Positions 51,269-61,000 of a DNA stretch of 64,000 bases are shown here, piece by piece; positions within the stretch are counted from its first letter, which is position 1, and every line of letters begins with the position of its first letter. This DNA comes from Solibacillus sp040274725 (GTDB lineage Bacteria; Bacillota; Bacilli; Bacillales_A; Planococcaceae), in NCBI GenBank assembly GCA_040274725.1, contig JBEMAQ010000001.1, positions 1-64,000 of the forward strand. The letters run 5' to 3'. Under the pieces are notes generated by a model. It was not told the origin of the DNA and searched no databases. It worked only from the letters and a program-made list of their open reading frames with translations. The position numbers and the translations under genes were made by a program.

Positions 51269-52846
51269 TTATTCAGGTAATTTCGCGTTCCAAACAACCG
51301 GTGCTTCGAACAGCTCAAAACCTTCTAAATCTTTATCAATCGCTACAACACCGTTATAGTGACCGATTACTGTTGATGTTGCTTTTTCGTACATATGTGC
51401 TTGCACTTTTTCCCACTCCGCTTTTGCTTCCTCTGGCGTCGCGGCTGCACGTGATGCGGCTAAGCCATTTTTCACCACATCATCATTTAAGCCCGCCCAG
51501 TCAGGTGTTACCGCTAAGTTTTGTGCCGGAATTAACTGATAGCCTGTGCTCGCTACGAAAATATCCCACGTCGTGCGGTCTGCTTTCGTTTCTAACCATG
51601 TTGGGAAATCAAATGTTTCCACTTTTACATTCATGCCGATTTGGCGTAATTGCTCTTGGATCACAAGTGTTGCTGTGTACATTTCATTGTAATCTTTTGT
51701 TGTTAGTAGCGTAATCTCTTCACCGTTATACCCTGCGTCTGCTAACAGTTGCTTCGCTTTTTCAGCATCTGCTTGGTTGTAGAACTCACTTCCCGCTTCT
51801 GTTGCCCATTGTACTTGGTTTTCATTCATATAGCCTGGTGCTAATGAGTAAAGTTCAGGTTTCGCAAAGCTTGCAAGCATAATTTCTTCGTTGTTGAATG
51901 CTGCAAGAACCGCATCACGCAGTGCCTCATTTTTTAACACGCCCTCTGTTGTATTGAAGAACGCTGTTAATGTACCACCTGGGAATGATTGCAATTCCAC
52001 ATTTGGGTCTGCATCTAATTGGTCATAGTTTTCGATTGGAATTGCATCCGCGATATCATATTGACCTGTTTGCACGCCCGCAATACGTGTTGCGTGGTCT
52101 GTAACAAAGTGGTAGTAAAGGTTTTCAGTTGGTGCTGCCACTGTACCCGCAAAGCCACTCGCTTCGCCTTCAGCTGCTGTGAAGTCTGCATTTTTCGCTA
52201 AGTGAATGTACTGGTCTTGCTTCCACTCAACAAACTTGTAAGGCCCTGTACCAATGTACTCTGAGAACCCTTCCGCTGTTGCTGTGTCGATAATTTCTTT
52301 TGGCATAATTGACGGGAATTGTGCTTGAGAAGCCATTAAAATTAGGACGTCAGATGTCGCTGTTTGTACAGTTAACTGTACTGTTGACGCGTCTACCTCT
52401 GTAAACTGTGCGCCCTCAAGTAATACCTTTGCACGAGACGATGTGGCCAACCAGCGATTCATTGATGCGACAACATCGCTCGCCTCCATCACATCACCGT
52501 TATGGAATTTTACGCCCTCACGTAATTTGATTGTGTATGTTTTACCGTCTTCACTTAACATATAAGACTCCGCTAAAATCGGTGTCGGCGTATAGTTTGC
52601 ATCTAATTGGAATAATTGTTGGTAAATGTTGCCCGCTATATCAAGTGCAACCGCTGATACTGTGTTTGCTGTATCCAGTGTTGGTGGCTGTGCTGTTAAT
52701 GCGATATTTAATGTATCGCGGTATTCTACTGCCTCGTTTACTTCTGTGCCTGCACCGTTTTCTGTCGCTTCCTCATTGCTACATGCTACAAGTGCTGCTG
52801 CTAACATCATCGCCGCTACCGGACGTCCCCATTTGCGTAACTTCAT
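51269..52846 (-). CDS. peptide-binding lipoprotein (family 5)
   Basis: 525 residues from ATG at 52846 (GAAGGAG 9 bases upstream). Lipoprotein signal ends in AAALVACS. Family 5 features: ILAESYMLSEDGKTYTIKLR followed by EGVKFHNGDVMEASDVV, and later GTGPYKFVEW. It captures peptides (or nickel chelates, heme, opines in some relatives) and feeds the DppBCDF-type transporter encoded downstream. The ligand is not readable. Confidence 0.92.
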   Translation of the reverse strand: MKLRKWGRPVAAMMLAAALVACSNEEATENGAGTEVNEAVEYRDTLNIALTAQPPTLDTANTVSAVALDIAGNIYQQLFQLDANYTPTPILAESYMLSEDGKTYTIKLREGVKFHNGDVMEASDVVASMNRWLATSSRAKVLLEGAQFTEVDASTVQLTVQTATSDVLILMASQAQFPSIMPKEIIDTATAEGFSEYIGTGPYKFVEWKQDQYIHLAKNADFTAAEGEASGFAGTVAAPTENLYYHFVTDHATRIAGVQTGQYDIADAIPIENYDQLDADPNVELQSFPGGTLTAFFNTTEGVLKNEALRDAVLAAFNNEEIMLASFAKPELYSLAPGYMNENQVQWATEAGSEFYNQADAEKAKQLLADAGYNGEEITLLTTKDYNEMYTATLVIQEQLRQIGMNVKVETFDFPTWLETKADRTTWDIFVASTGYQLIPAQNLAVTPDWAGLNDDVVKNGLAASRAAATPEEAKAEWEKVQAHMYEKATSTVIGHYNGVVAIDKDLEGFELFEAPVVWNAKLPE

Positions 52847-52984
52847 CTTTACATTCTCCTTCAAAGTATAATACTTATCAATTTACTATGTTTTTAAATA
52901 TAAGCAATGCTGTTGGGAATGTCAATACAATTCACGCAACTGCATTTACATTCAGAATATTATGTTTTTAATGCAGTTTTAAAA

Positions 52985-53014
52985 TAAAAATAGCCCCTTC
53001 GTATAAGAGGCTAC
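52985..53014 (-). terminator. terminator of the sirtuin-M20 operon
   Basis: GTAGCCTCTT and AAGGGGCTA on the minus strand, then TTTTTATTTT. Confidence 0.75.
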
Positions 53015-53017
53015 TAC

Positions 53018-53722
53018 TTATAATAAACTGTCCACTTGTGCAAGTATCTCTCCCGCTCGCCCTTGCAACACCAAGTCAAAGCCGCGCTCATTTGCCGTCT
53101 CTAAATTGATATACACAAGCTTGCCCTGCGTCATCGCAGGTAACTGATTAACAGGATACACCTCAAGGCTTGTGCCAATGACAAGCACAAGGTCTGCCTG
53201 CTCAATCGCCTGTAGCGACTTCTGCCACGCCTCATTTGGTAGCATTTCACCAAATAATACGACATTCGGGCGCAACTTTCCGCCGCAATCTAGGCACACG
53301 TCTCCTGCTAGAAATGCCGCTAATTCACGCGGTCGGTTACAGTCTCGGCAGCGAATCGTTGTAATATTGCCGTGCAGCTCCTGAACGTTGACAGCCCCTG
53401 CCGCCTCATGAAAACGGTCCACATTTTGCGTCGCGATGAACGAAATAATCCCGCGCTTTTGCCAAGCTGCTAAAATTTCGTAGCCCTTATGAGGCACACA
53501 CTGCTCTAGCGCCTCAATGCGCTGTTGATAAAATGACCGAAACAACTCGTAGTTTCCCTCTAATGCCTCAACACTCGCGACCGTGCGCGGATCAACCCCA
53601 CGCCACAGACCACTTGCTGAGCGAAAGTCAGGAATACCCGATTCTGTCGACATCCCAGCCCCTGTTAGAACAACCGTTTTTTTCGATGCGAGTAGCCAGT
53701 CCTTTAGTAATTCAACGGACAA
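53018..53722 (-). CDS. NAD-dependent protein deacylase (sirtuin)
   Basis: 234 residues. GAGMSTESGIPDFRS (21-35) binds NAD, TQNVDRFHEAAG (98-109) is the family core with R-F in place of the usual G-L, H117 (ELHGN) is the catalytic base and C125, C128, C143, C146 hold zinc. It removes acyl groups from lysines with NAD. Bacillus SrtN and CobB are the relatives. It starts 16 bases after the M20 peptidase gene, so the two are co-transcribed. Confidence 0.92.
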   Translation of the reverse strand: MSVELLKDWLLASKKTVVLTGAGMSTESGIPDFRSASGLWRGVDPRTVASVEALEGNYELFRSFYQQRIEALEQCVPHKGYEILAAWQKRGIISFIATQNVDRFHEAAGAVNVQELHGNITTIRCRDCNRPRELAAFLAGDVCLDCGGKLRPNVVLFGEMLPNEAWQKSLQAIEQADLVLVIGTSLEVYPVNQLPAMTQGKLVYINLETANERGFDLVLQGRAGEILAQVDSLL

Positions 53723-53738
53723 TCCCTTCGCCCCCTTT

Positions 53739-54866
53739 TTATTGATTGACGACCTTTAACACCGTATTTGTTAACAGTGCAAAGCGGTCCACAATATACT
53801 TGCGCTCAATATGTTCATGCATCGCATGCAAGCCTTCTCCGACAAGGCCAAGTCCGTCAAGCGTCGGAGCAAATTGCGACGCGAAATTGCCATCACTCGC
53901 ACCGCCAACAAGTGCGTCCCCGATACTAAAGCCAAGCTCAGCCGCCACGCCCTTTGCCACTTCAAACAGTTCTAAGTTATCCTCATCCTGCTCCATCGGC
54001 GGGCGATTAATACCACCTTCCATCGTCATTTGAATACGTGGATTTTTCGGCTGTAGCTGCACGAAATAGTCGTGAATGCGATTTTGCTCCGTACTTGTTT
54101 TCGAGCGCACCTCAATGCCTAAATGCGCCCTATTCGGAATCACGTTTAATTTGCCCCCGCCTTCCATTAAGCCAACATTGAGTGTCGTGCCCTTGTCGTA
54201 ATCATTTAGCTGTTCCACAGCCAAAATTTGCTCGGCTGCCTCAACAATCGCACTCGCTCCGTCTAGTGGGTTATTGCCGGCATGCGAGGCAATGCCGTGG
54301 AATGTTAGTAAATATTTACTCGTCCCTTTGCGCCCAGTTTTTAGTGCACCTGAGCCAACAACAGCAGGCTCTAACACGAACGCTGCCACACTTTTTGCGG
54401 CCTCTTCTTCAATCAGCTTACGCGATGTTGGACTGCCAATCTCCTCATCACTATTGATTAAAAACACGATACGGCGCTTTAATGGTTTATTAAATTTTTG
54501 AATATATTTCAGCAGCCAAAGTGCGCTAATGAGTCCCGACTTCATATCTAAAATACCTGGGCCATAGATTTTATCTGGCTCTATGCGGTACGGTAGCATC
54601 CCCTCGTCCCACACCGTGTCATAATGCCCCATGATGAGTACCTGCTCCTTACCCTCACCCACCTCAAAACGCAAATGATTGCCGTTATGCGTCATGACAA
54701 ACTCCTGCGCGCGGCGTTTAAAATTTTCGTGAAACATATTTTGGATGACATTTTTACATTGGTCGAGTAGCTCTTTATTTTGTGACGGCGAATCCGCCAA
54801 AACAAGTCGTTTTATATCTTCAAGTATATCCTTTTCATGTTGAGCAAAATAATCCTTTGCCTGCAT
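53739..54866 (-). CDS. M20-family metallopeptidase (glutamate carboxypeptidase type)
   Basis: 375 residues from ATG at 54866 with AAAGGTGG upstream. Metal-site residues: H81 (IMGHYDTVW), D107 (GPGILDMKSG, bridging), E141-E142 (NSDEEIGSP; base and ligand), a later acidic ligand and a histidine near the end (HAMHEHIERKY). A dimerisation domain is inserted at about 185-290. It resembles carboxypeptidase G2 and other amino-acid releasing enzymes; no signal peptide, so it is cytosolic. Confidence 0.88.
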   Translation of the reverse strand: MQAKDYFAQHEKDILEDIKRLVLADSPSQNKELLDQCKNVIQNMFHENFKRRAQEFVMTHNGNHLRFEVGEGKEQVLIMGHYDTVWDEGMLPYRIEPDKIYGPGILDMKSGLISALWLLKYIQKFNKPLKRRIVFLINSDEEIGSPTSRKLIEEEAAKSVAAFVLEPAVVGSGALKTGRKGTSKYLLTFHGIASHAGNNPLDGASAIVEAAEQILAVEQLNDYDKGTTLNVGLMEGGGKLNVIPNRAHLGIEVRSKTSTEQNRIHDYFVQLQPKNPRIQMTMEGGINRPPMEQDEDNLELFEVAKGVAAELGFSIGDALVGGASDGNFASQFAPTLDGLGLVGEGLHAMHEHIERKYIVDRFALLTNTVLKVVNQ

Positions 54867-55318
54867 GAAATCCACCACCTTTAGTTCCAAATACAATTCG
54901 ATAAATTGTGAATAATATTTTCATTATTTGCTAGTATACCATATTAATTATTTTAATTTTCTAATAATTAGTTTCCAAGATTACTTTTCTACAAAAAGAA
55001 GCCTATGCTACATAGCTTTTCATGATGATGCCCTTCAAACGATTTATTTCCAAATCCCTACTTACTTCTCATTGTTTATGTGCCATTTTAACCTGGCCAT
55101 GCGTATGCTAACAGAATCGTTTGGAAAGGTATAAATCCATTTCTTTAGGAATATCTACAATATAAGGTTTCATTTCCCCTAAATAGTGTGAATTAAATAA
55201 GAAAGGCACATATACCTCCATTTTGCCTCTTTACACATGTAAATCAAGAGGGTCACGCGACTGCCTGGACACATAAACGTTTATACTTTCTACTATTTTT
55301 AAGAAAAGAGGCGAGATT
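54867..55318. other. 450-base AT-rich intergenic region
   Basis: Divergent region. I see no coding frame with a ribosome site, no riboswitch and only a weak AGGCA/TGCCT stem near 55205-55228. It must contain the promoters of both flanking genes. Confidence 0.5.
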
Positions 55319-55693
55319 ATGTACAAAACAGCAGAAGAACGCATTCAGGATTTAGAAAGACTCGTAGAAAAGCAAGCTTTTCACCTCCGTTTACTCCATG
55401 ATTTAGTACGCGACGAGGCGCAGTTTGCGGTGTATCACGACATTCTTGCCTCGAATATGTCCGAGCACTCCTATAAGCGCTTGCAAAATTTAACGAGGCA
55501 TTATGAAATGAAGCTATTTAACGGGGAGACGGTCACACTGCGTAATTTTTTATATGAGTTTAAGCGGATATTAGGTGAGGACGATACGACGAGCTATGTG
55601 GCAAATATCGCCGAACTCGTGCCCCATTGGCTCGGAAGTTCTAGTGGCATCGGCTTTTCACCCGCACTTTATGAGGAGTTTTATTTAAAATAG
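55319..55693 (+). CDS. hypothetical protein, DUF1878-like
   Basis: 124 residues, all-helical, no signal. The beginning (ERIQDLERLVEKQAFHLRLL followed by HDLV) and a later NFLYEFKRILGED resemble the layout of Bacillus YhaI/DUF1878 proteins, but this is a weak likeness from memory. AAGAGGCGAG lies before the ATG. It has a strong terminator. Function unknown. Confidence 0.65.
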   Translation: MYKTAEERIQDLERLVEKQAFHLRLLHDLVRDEAQFAVYHDILASNMSEHSYKRLQNLTRHYEMKLFNGETVTLRNFLYEFKRILGEDDTTSYVANIAELVPHWLGSSSGIGFSPALYEEFYLK

Positions 55694-55710
55694 GCGCGTC
55701 TATTCTCAGG

Positions 55711-55745
55711 AAAACAGCGCAGGGGAATAACGCCCCTGCGCTGTT
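55711..55745. terminator. bidirectional terminator
   Basis: ACAGCGCAGGGG and CCCCTGCGCTGT, a perfect 12-bp GC-rich stem with A/T tracts on both sides. Confidence 0.92.
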
Positions 55746-56040
55746 ATTTAATGACTTTAATCCAGCCGCTTTCGGTAATTGTCACACGCTTTGTTTTGCG
55801 AAACGGTGGCTCATAAAAATATAAAAATTCCTCCGCGTCATCTCGCTCCACCGTCACACGTAAATACGGGATTTCATTAATAAGACGGCGAATTTCCGCG
55901 CCTTCCTCTGCATCCTTAGTCACATTAAGTAAGAGTAATAATTCATTTTTAATAAGTAAAATATCCTTATCTGTCGCACGTCGAACGGTTTCCTTTTTCT
56001 TCTGGAGCAATTGCTCAATTTGTAAAATATTCACCTGCAT
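55744..56040 (-). CDS. hypothetical protein, 98 residues
   Basis: Start set at ATG 56040 (MQVNILQIEQLLQ) because GAGAGG is 9 bases upstream; a frame from 56064 would overlap that site. First half helical with a basic stretch (LLQKKKETVRRA), second half beta with FLYFYEPPFRKTKRVTITES. No membrane segment, no family recognised. Shares a terminator with the gene on the other strand. Confidence 0.6.
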   Translation of the reverse strand: MQVNILQIEQLLQKKKETVRRATDKDILLIKNELLLLLNVTKDAEEGAEIRRLINEIPYLRVTVERDDAEEFLYFYEPPFRKTKRVTITESGWIKVIK

Positions 56041-56108
56041 CTCAACCATCCTCTCTTCGTTCACTAATTACTGTTTACCCATTTCCCATAATTTATTACG
56101 CAAAAACA

Positions 56109-56141
56109 AAAAAAATCTTCACCAAAATTTGGTGAAGATAC
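56109..56141 (-). terminator. terminator after the membrane protein gene
   Basis: ATCTTCACCAAA and TTTGGTGAAGAT, a perfect 12-bp stem with almost no spacer, then TTTTTTTG on the minus strand. Confidence 0.9.
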
Positions 56142-56143
56142 GT

Positions 56144-56527
56144 TTAAAATGCCGCGCGGTAAATATATTTGTAAAATGCCCATTCAATCATAAAAAATAA
56201 TACCGCTGTCAAAATACCCGTTAAGCTAAATAACGGGCTTGCTGCGCCAAAAAGATATGTACTATACGGCACCATAATAAATGATGCAATAAACGCGTAA
56301 AGCAGGATGCGCCAGCGTTTGCGGAATTTTGCCATATCAGCAATGTACGATACGGCAATGCCAAAAATTAAAATAACTGGCCCGCCCATAATGAGATACA
56401 GCTCAAACAAGGACCACAACGAAAAATATTCCCTTGATGATTCCGTATAGCTGAGCACAGTTACCACTAGCGCAAATACGGCAAGTGTAATAAGCGCGAC
56501 AGTTGTTTTTCTACTAAGGCGCTGCAT
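56144..56527 (-). CDS. hypothetical membrane protein, 127 residues
   Basis: Four predicted membrane helices (about 10-27, 38-62, 72-90, 98-120). The amino end MQRLSRKTTVALITLAVFAL is basic before the first helix, so that end is cytosolic. No family recognised. It starts 9 bases after the esterase gene, with AGGAGGGG in between, so both are one operon. Confidence 0.65.
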   Translation of the reverse strand: MQRLSRKTTVALITLAVFALVVTVLSYTESSREYFSLWSLFELYLIMGGPVILIFGIAVSYIADMAKFRKRWRILLYAFIASFIMVPYSTYLFGAASPLFSLTGILTAVLFFMIEWAFYKYIYRAAF

Positions 56528-56536
56528 AGCCCCTCC

Positions 56537-57430
56537 TTACTTCGCATACACTTGATGCGTTAAAAAATGCTGGATTTCCTTAATAGTATCATGAATCTCG
56601 TCTGCGAAAACATCATTTTTTGTAAAGAAGCTATGAACAACACCTGTTGCTATACTTAGTTGTACCGGAACATTCGCTTTATGCAGACGCTCCACAAACG
56701 CAATCCCCTCGTCCTTTAGCACGTCATTTTCCGCCACGATTAAGTAGGTCGGCGGCTGATTGTCTAACTTTTCTGCACGTAGCGGCGCTATGAGCGGATT
56801 TTTCGCATCATGTTCGTCGCGAATATAATGTGCACCAAACCACTGCATTACGTCCTTATCTAAGCCGTAGCCGCGCGCATACGTCGCATAAGACGCGCTA
56901 TCGTAGCTTAAATCCGTCACTGGGTACAGGAGCAATTGACTCGCGATCTGCGCACGGCCTACAAGCTGGCTCACGGCAATCGCTAAATTACCACCCGCAC
57001 TATCACCTGATACTGAAATCCGTGCCTGCGGGAACGCACGCTGCACCCATAAAAATGCATCATGCGCATCGTTTACAGGCACCGGGAATTTATATTCAGG
57101 CGCGAGACGATAATCGACCGATACAACAATATGCCCTGTCGCCTCCCCAAGCAGCGTACAGCTTTCATGACTCGTGTTGATATCATTAATCACCCAGCCG
57201 CCGCCATGGTAATAAACAATGACATCACGCGCAGCTGTTGGCGTATAAATGCGTACGGAAATCTGTGCCCCGTCACGCGCGGTAAATGTCGTGTCTGTCG
57301 TCTCAATCGCGAGCTCCTTATAGGCTGCCTTTCGTAATTCGCGCGCAACAGTAGGCTCCATGTCCACAAGTGATGGCTGCGCATTGGCTAGTTGTAAATA
57401 GTTGGCTGTTTTTTGAAGTAAATTTGTCAT
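56537..57430 (-). CDS. alpha/beta hydrolase, hormone-sensitive-lipase family esterase
   Basis: 297 residues from ATG at 57430 (AAAGGTGGG 7 bases upstream). Oxyanion-hole motif HGGGW (75-79), nucleophile S144 in SGDSAGGNLA, an aspartate in ENDVLKDEG and a histidine in GVVHSFFT complete the triad. YRLAPEYKFPVPVNDA is a family hallmark. It hydrolyses short-chain esters; natural substrate unknown. Cytosolic. Confidence 0.92.
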   Translation of the reverse strand: MTNLLQKTANYLQLANAQPSLVDMEPTVARELRKAAYKELAIETTDTTFTARDGAQISVRIYTPTAARDVIVYYHGGGWVINDINTSHESCTLLGEATGHIVVSVDYRLAPEYKFPVPVNDAHDAFLWVQRAFPQARISVSGDSAGGNLAIAVSQLVGRAQIASQLLLYPVTDLSYDSASYATYARGYGLDKDVMQWFGAHYIRDEHDAKNPLIAPLRAEKLDNQPPTYLIVAENDVLKDEGIAFVERLHKANVPVQLSIATGVVHSFFTKNDVFADEIHDTIKEIQHFLTHQVYAK

Positions 57431-57520
57431 GATTATTCCCACCTTTAATCCCGATTAAGTTTATACGGATTATTGTATACCTTTTTTGTCGGAATTGCAA
57501 CTAGGGGATTTTTTAAATGA

Positions 57521-57552
57521 AAAAACGACCTGCTCACGCTCGAACAGGTCAT
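57521..57552 (-). terminator. terminator of telA
   Basis: GACCTG and CAGGTC with an inner GAGCGTGAG loop, then TTTTTTC on the minus strand. Confidence 0.75.
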
Positions 57553-57556
57553 CTTA

Positions 57557-58705
57557 CTACATCTTCTTCAATTTCTCATATTCTAGTTGCAGCTGCTCAA
57601 TCCGCTTGCGACCTTCCTCACGATTACGCACCGTTTCAGCCTGGATTTGCTTCGTCTCTTCAATCCCTGCCATAATCGTTTGCCACGTTGTTTCAATTGT
57701 TTCAATTTTTATACTTGGGTTGCCTGCCTGACGTGCAATATCGACCGCATTTTTACGCACATTTTCCGCATTGCGTACAAGCATCTCGTTTGTACGGCGG
57801 TCTAGTTCTGCCATCGAATCTGACACAAGGCGTTGACGCTGCATCGTTACCGCGTGCACAAGCCCTTGTTTAAAGATTGGAATGGTCGTGACGAATGCTG
57901 AATTAATTTTGCCGATCAAATGGTTATTGCCCTGCTGCATGAGGCGAATTTGCGGTGCTGATTGGAAGGACACTTGCTGCGCCATTTCTAAATCGTGCTG
58001 ACGCTGTTCAAGTAATTCGACCGCGCGCGTTAACGTCTCTAGCTCTAAGGCTGCCTCCTGGTCGCCGCCGTTTGCACGCAGCTCAAGTGCTGATAGCTGC
58101 TGACGTAAATCCGCTACCTTCACATCAATCGCCGCCACATGCTCGCTTAATGAATGGAAATAATTTAAATTTTCATCGTACATTTGCTCAAGCTGTACCG
58201 TGTTGCGCTTCATTTCGACTTCGTATTTTTGAATCTCAGTATACACCGCGTCGACCTCTTTATTCATCGTGTCATATTTTGACAACAGACGTTCAAGCTG
58301 CTCTTTGCTTCTTGAGAACAGACGCTTCAGGAAGCCGCCCTTCTTCTCTTCTTCTAGGAAATCTTTCGGATCAAAGCGGTCCATAATTTTATTTAAATTA
58401 TTTAGGAGTGATGTTGATTTTTCTAAATTGCTTTGGCTAATTGTTTTTAGCATGCGGTCTGAAAACGTCGAAATACCGTTCGCGGTCTCTTTCCCAAACT
58501 CGAGCACCGCAATTTGGTCTTTTGGATTAATTTTTTCTGCAAGTGTTTGTACTTTCGGGTCCTGTCTAAGTGCGATTTGACGCTGGCGAATTTGCGACAA
58601 TTCCTCTTGTGACACGAGTTGCTTCGGCGCAGCCTCTACTACTTCGTTCACAGGCTCCTCCTGCACACGCTTATCTAAATCTGCGAATAATGGATTTTCT
58701 GACAT
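57557..58705 (-). CDS. toxic anion resistance protein, TelA/YceH family
   Basis: 382 residues, mainly helical with long coiled coils (about 150-290). FGKETANGISTFSDRMLKTI, FDPKDFL and the end ETIETTWQTIMAGIEETKQI are those of TelA (PF05816). The family is linked to tellurite and cell-envelope stress and sits in ter gene clusters or next to xpaC in Bacillus. Neither ter genes nor xpaC are adjacent here. Cytosolic; mechanism unknown. Confidence 0.9.
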   Translation of the reverse strand: MSENPLFADLDKRVQEEPVNEVVEAAPKQLVSQEELSQIRQRQIALRQDPKVQTLAEKINPKDQIAVLEFGKETANGISTFSDRMLKTISQSNLEKSTSLLNNLNKIMDRFDPKDFLEEEKKGGFLKRLFSRSKEQLERLLSKYDTMNKEVDAVYTEIQKYEVEMKRNTVQLEQMYDENLNYFHSLSEHVAAIDVKVADLRQQLSALELRANGGDQEAALELETLTRAVELLEQRQHDLEMAQQVSFQSAPQIRLMQQGNNHLIGKINSAFVTTIPIFKQGLVHAVTMQRQRLVSDSMAELDRRTNEMLVRNAENVRKNAVDIARQAGNPSIKIETIETTWQTIMAGIEETKQIQAETVRNREEGRKRIEQLQLEYEKLKKM

Positions 58706-58930
58706 AAACGATCCCCCTCGTTCTTACTATACCCATTTATACGATTGTTACTAAAAAAAGTTTCATATTCATACAGGAAGCGAGTAAAAATTTGGAACTC
58801 CATTGAGTCCTATTAAATAAACCTTATAAACAAGCAATAATCTACATACTTTTCTAAAAATTAATAATATTTTTTATGTTTTTGTATTATAATATTGATT
58901 TGTAGCACTATTTGCATGGAGGAATGAACA

Positions 58931-60922
58931 TTGAAAATTTCAATTAAATGGCGCATCATTGCAATTGTCATCGTCATTGTGATTGCTGGTCTCGGATCAC
59001 TTGCGACAATTAGTTCAATGGTCATCACAAATAAAACAGAGGAAACGGTTGTCGCGCAAAGTAAAACGCTCGTAACACAGGTTTCGTCCAATATTACGAC
59101 GTTTTTAGAAGGCTATGAGCAAGGAATTGAGCAACTAGCTGCCTCTGAGCAGGTTCGTGCATTTTACAAAGCAGACCGTACATATAGCGGCGCAGCTGAC
59201 CGAAGCTACCGCGCTGAGCTTACCAATTTCATAACCTATTACGATGCTGCAACGAGTATTTATTTTGCAGATGATAAAATGGTCACAATAGAGCCGCATT
59301 TTGATGGCGTGAAGGACATTGACCCGACGACGCGCGGTTGGTATCAGGCAAGTATGAATGCACCTGGCACTGTACAATGGACCGCACCGTATATAGATGA
59401 ATCAACTGGCGAATATGCCATTACAGGAGCCATTACGGTACACGATGGCAACCAAATAATTGGGGTAATCGGGGTTGATATTTTATTAGCGAGCTTGACA
59501 TCGACGTTTGCGTCAATTGACCTCGGTTACGCTGGCTACCCAGTGATTTTGGATAAGGACGGCGCAGCTATTGTGCACCCGACACTTGCAGGGGAAAATA
59601 TTGCGACAGAGCCGTATGTTGCCGCACTGCTAGCAGCAAAGGACCAGGCATCTACAATTAGCGAAAAAATCGACGACAAAGCGAGCATCGTGATTTACAA
59701 CAAGCTTGCCGATTTAGGTTGGACGATTGGTGCTGTCTATGAGCAGAAAAATTTAAATGAAACAGCCGTAAGCGTACAAAAAATTATTTTCGTCATTACG
59801 ACACTCATTTTACTCGTGACATTTATCGCGCTCTTTGTTTTCATTTCGCGTATGGTGAAGCCACTGTATACGCTTGGCACATTAATGGGACGTGTCGCAC
59901 AAGGGGATTTAACAGTCACGATTGACGTACGCTCGCATGACGAAATTGGTCGCCTCGCGCATCACTTTAACGACATGATTACCCATATGAAAAATATTAT
60001 TTATGTCGTCAAGGATTCCTCTGCAAAAGTAGAGGAACGCTCACATCATTTAAGTGCAATGGCAGAGGAAACGAATGCCTCAGCGGTAGAAGTATCACAG
60101 GCTGTAGGTGAAATTGCGGCCAGTGCGACAGAATCTGCACAAAACGCTGAAACCGTAACGGAGCAATCGATTTCACTCGCTGAAAAAATTAATTTAATTC
60201 ACGCGCAATCAACGGATATGAAGCAAGTCACATCACAGGCGGGTGCGTTAAATGAACAAGGCCAAGTGAAAGTTACCGATCTACAAACGACGTTCACCAA
60301 CTCACAGCAGGATTTGCAGCAGATGACGACAGCTATTCATACACTTGAACAAAAAATTACATCAATTAATTCAGTCATGAATAGTATTTCAGCGATTTCA
60401 GCACAAACGAATTTACTTGCGCTAAATGCCTCGATTGAAGCGGCGCGCGCGGGGGAGCACGGAAAGGGCTTTGCCGTTGTAGCAGAAGAAGTACGCAAGC
60501 TTGCCGAGCAATCTGCGCAGGCAACAGAGGAAGTAAAATCAACCGTCCTTGAAATTCAGCATGAGTCGCTTGCCGTGTCGAATCAAATGACCGACATGAA
60601 GCAAACATTTGCCATTCAAGGTGAGGTTGTTGGCGACACGAGTGTTGTCTTCAATCAGTTATCTGGCTTAATGACATCCATCGAGCAGTCATTCAATGCG
60701 TTAACTGATAATATTAATAATATGATTTACCATAAGGATGAAGTCATTCATATAATAGAAGAAATGTCGATGAGCTCGCAAAGCTCGGCCGCGGTTTGTG
60801 AGGAAGTAAGTGCCACGACAGACGAGCAGCTTTCGGCGATGAGCTCGGTTGCCGAAGCATCGGAGCAGTTGAATCAGTTAAGCAATGATTTAGCAGCCAA
60901 GGTCAGTCAGTTCAAATTATAA
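58931..60922 (+). CDS. methyl-accepting chemotaxis protein with dCACHE sensor
   Basis: 663 residues. Membrane helix 1 (about 9-31), an outer dCACHE domain (35-280; DPTTRGWYQASMNAPGTVQW and later VIGVDILLASL), helix 2 (about 282-305), HAMP (306-360) and a long methyl-accepting helix pair with the hairpin tip EEVRKLAEQSAQATEEVKST. It senses an external ligand, perhaps an amino or organic acid, and signals to CheA. TTG start at 58931 after GGAGG. With the flagellin at 20728 it suggests motility. Confidence 0.93.
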   Translation: MKISIKWRIIAIVIVIVIAGLGSLATISSMVITNKTEETVVAQSKTLVTQVSSNITTFLEGYEQGIEQLAASEQVRAFYKADRTYSGAADRSYRAELTNFITYYDAATSIYFADDKMVTIEPHFDGVKDIDPTTRGWYQASMNAPGTVQWTAPYIDESTGEYAITGAITVHDGNQIIGVIGVDILLASLTSTFASIDLGYAGYPVILDKDGAAIVHPTLAGENIATEPYVAALLAAKDQASTISEKIDDKASIVIYNKLADLGWTIGAVYEQKNLNETAVSVQKIIFVITTLILLVTFIALFVFISRMVKPLYTLGTLMGRVAQGDLTVTIDVRSHDEIGRLAHHFNDMITHMKNIIYVVKDSSAKVEERSHHLSAMAEETNASAVEVSQAVGEIAASATESAQNAETVTEQSISLAEKINLIHAQSTDMKQVTSQAGALNEQGQVKVTDLQTTFTNSQQDLQQMTTAIHTLEQKITSINSVMNSISAISAQTNLLALNASIEAARAGEHGKGFAVVAEEVRKLAEQSAQATEEVKSTVLEIQHESLAVSNQMTDMKQTFAIQGEVVGDTSVVFNQLSGLMTSIEQSFNALTDNINNMIYHKDEVIHIIEEMSMSSQSSAAVCEEVSATTDEQLSAMSSVAEASEQLNQLSNDLAAKVSQFKL

Positions 60923-60928
60923 GATTTG

Positions 60929-60958
60929 GGTAGTAGCCAATGTGCTACTACCTTTTCT
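60929..60958 (+). terminator. terminator after the chemotaxis receptor gene
   Basis: GGTAGTAGC-caatgt-GCTACTACC then TTTTCTT. Confidence 0.85.
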
Positions 60959-60966
60959 TATGCAAT

Positions 60967-61000
60967 GTAAAAAATGCCCTCCATACAAAGGGCATTTTTT
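60967..61000. terminator. second hairpin terminator
   Basis: AAAAAATGCCCT and AGGGCATTTTTT, right after the first; a back-up terminator active in both directions. Confidence 0.85.

Noticed and set aside
57557..58705. Tellurite-resistance (ter) gene cluster around telA
   Set aside because: No terABCDEZ-type or xpaC genes are adjacent; the TelA family also occurs alone.
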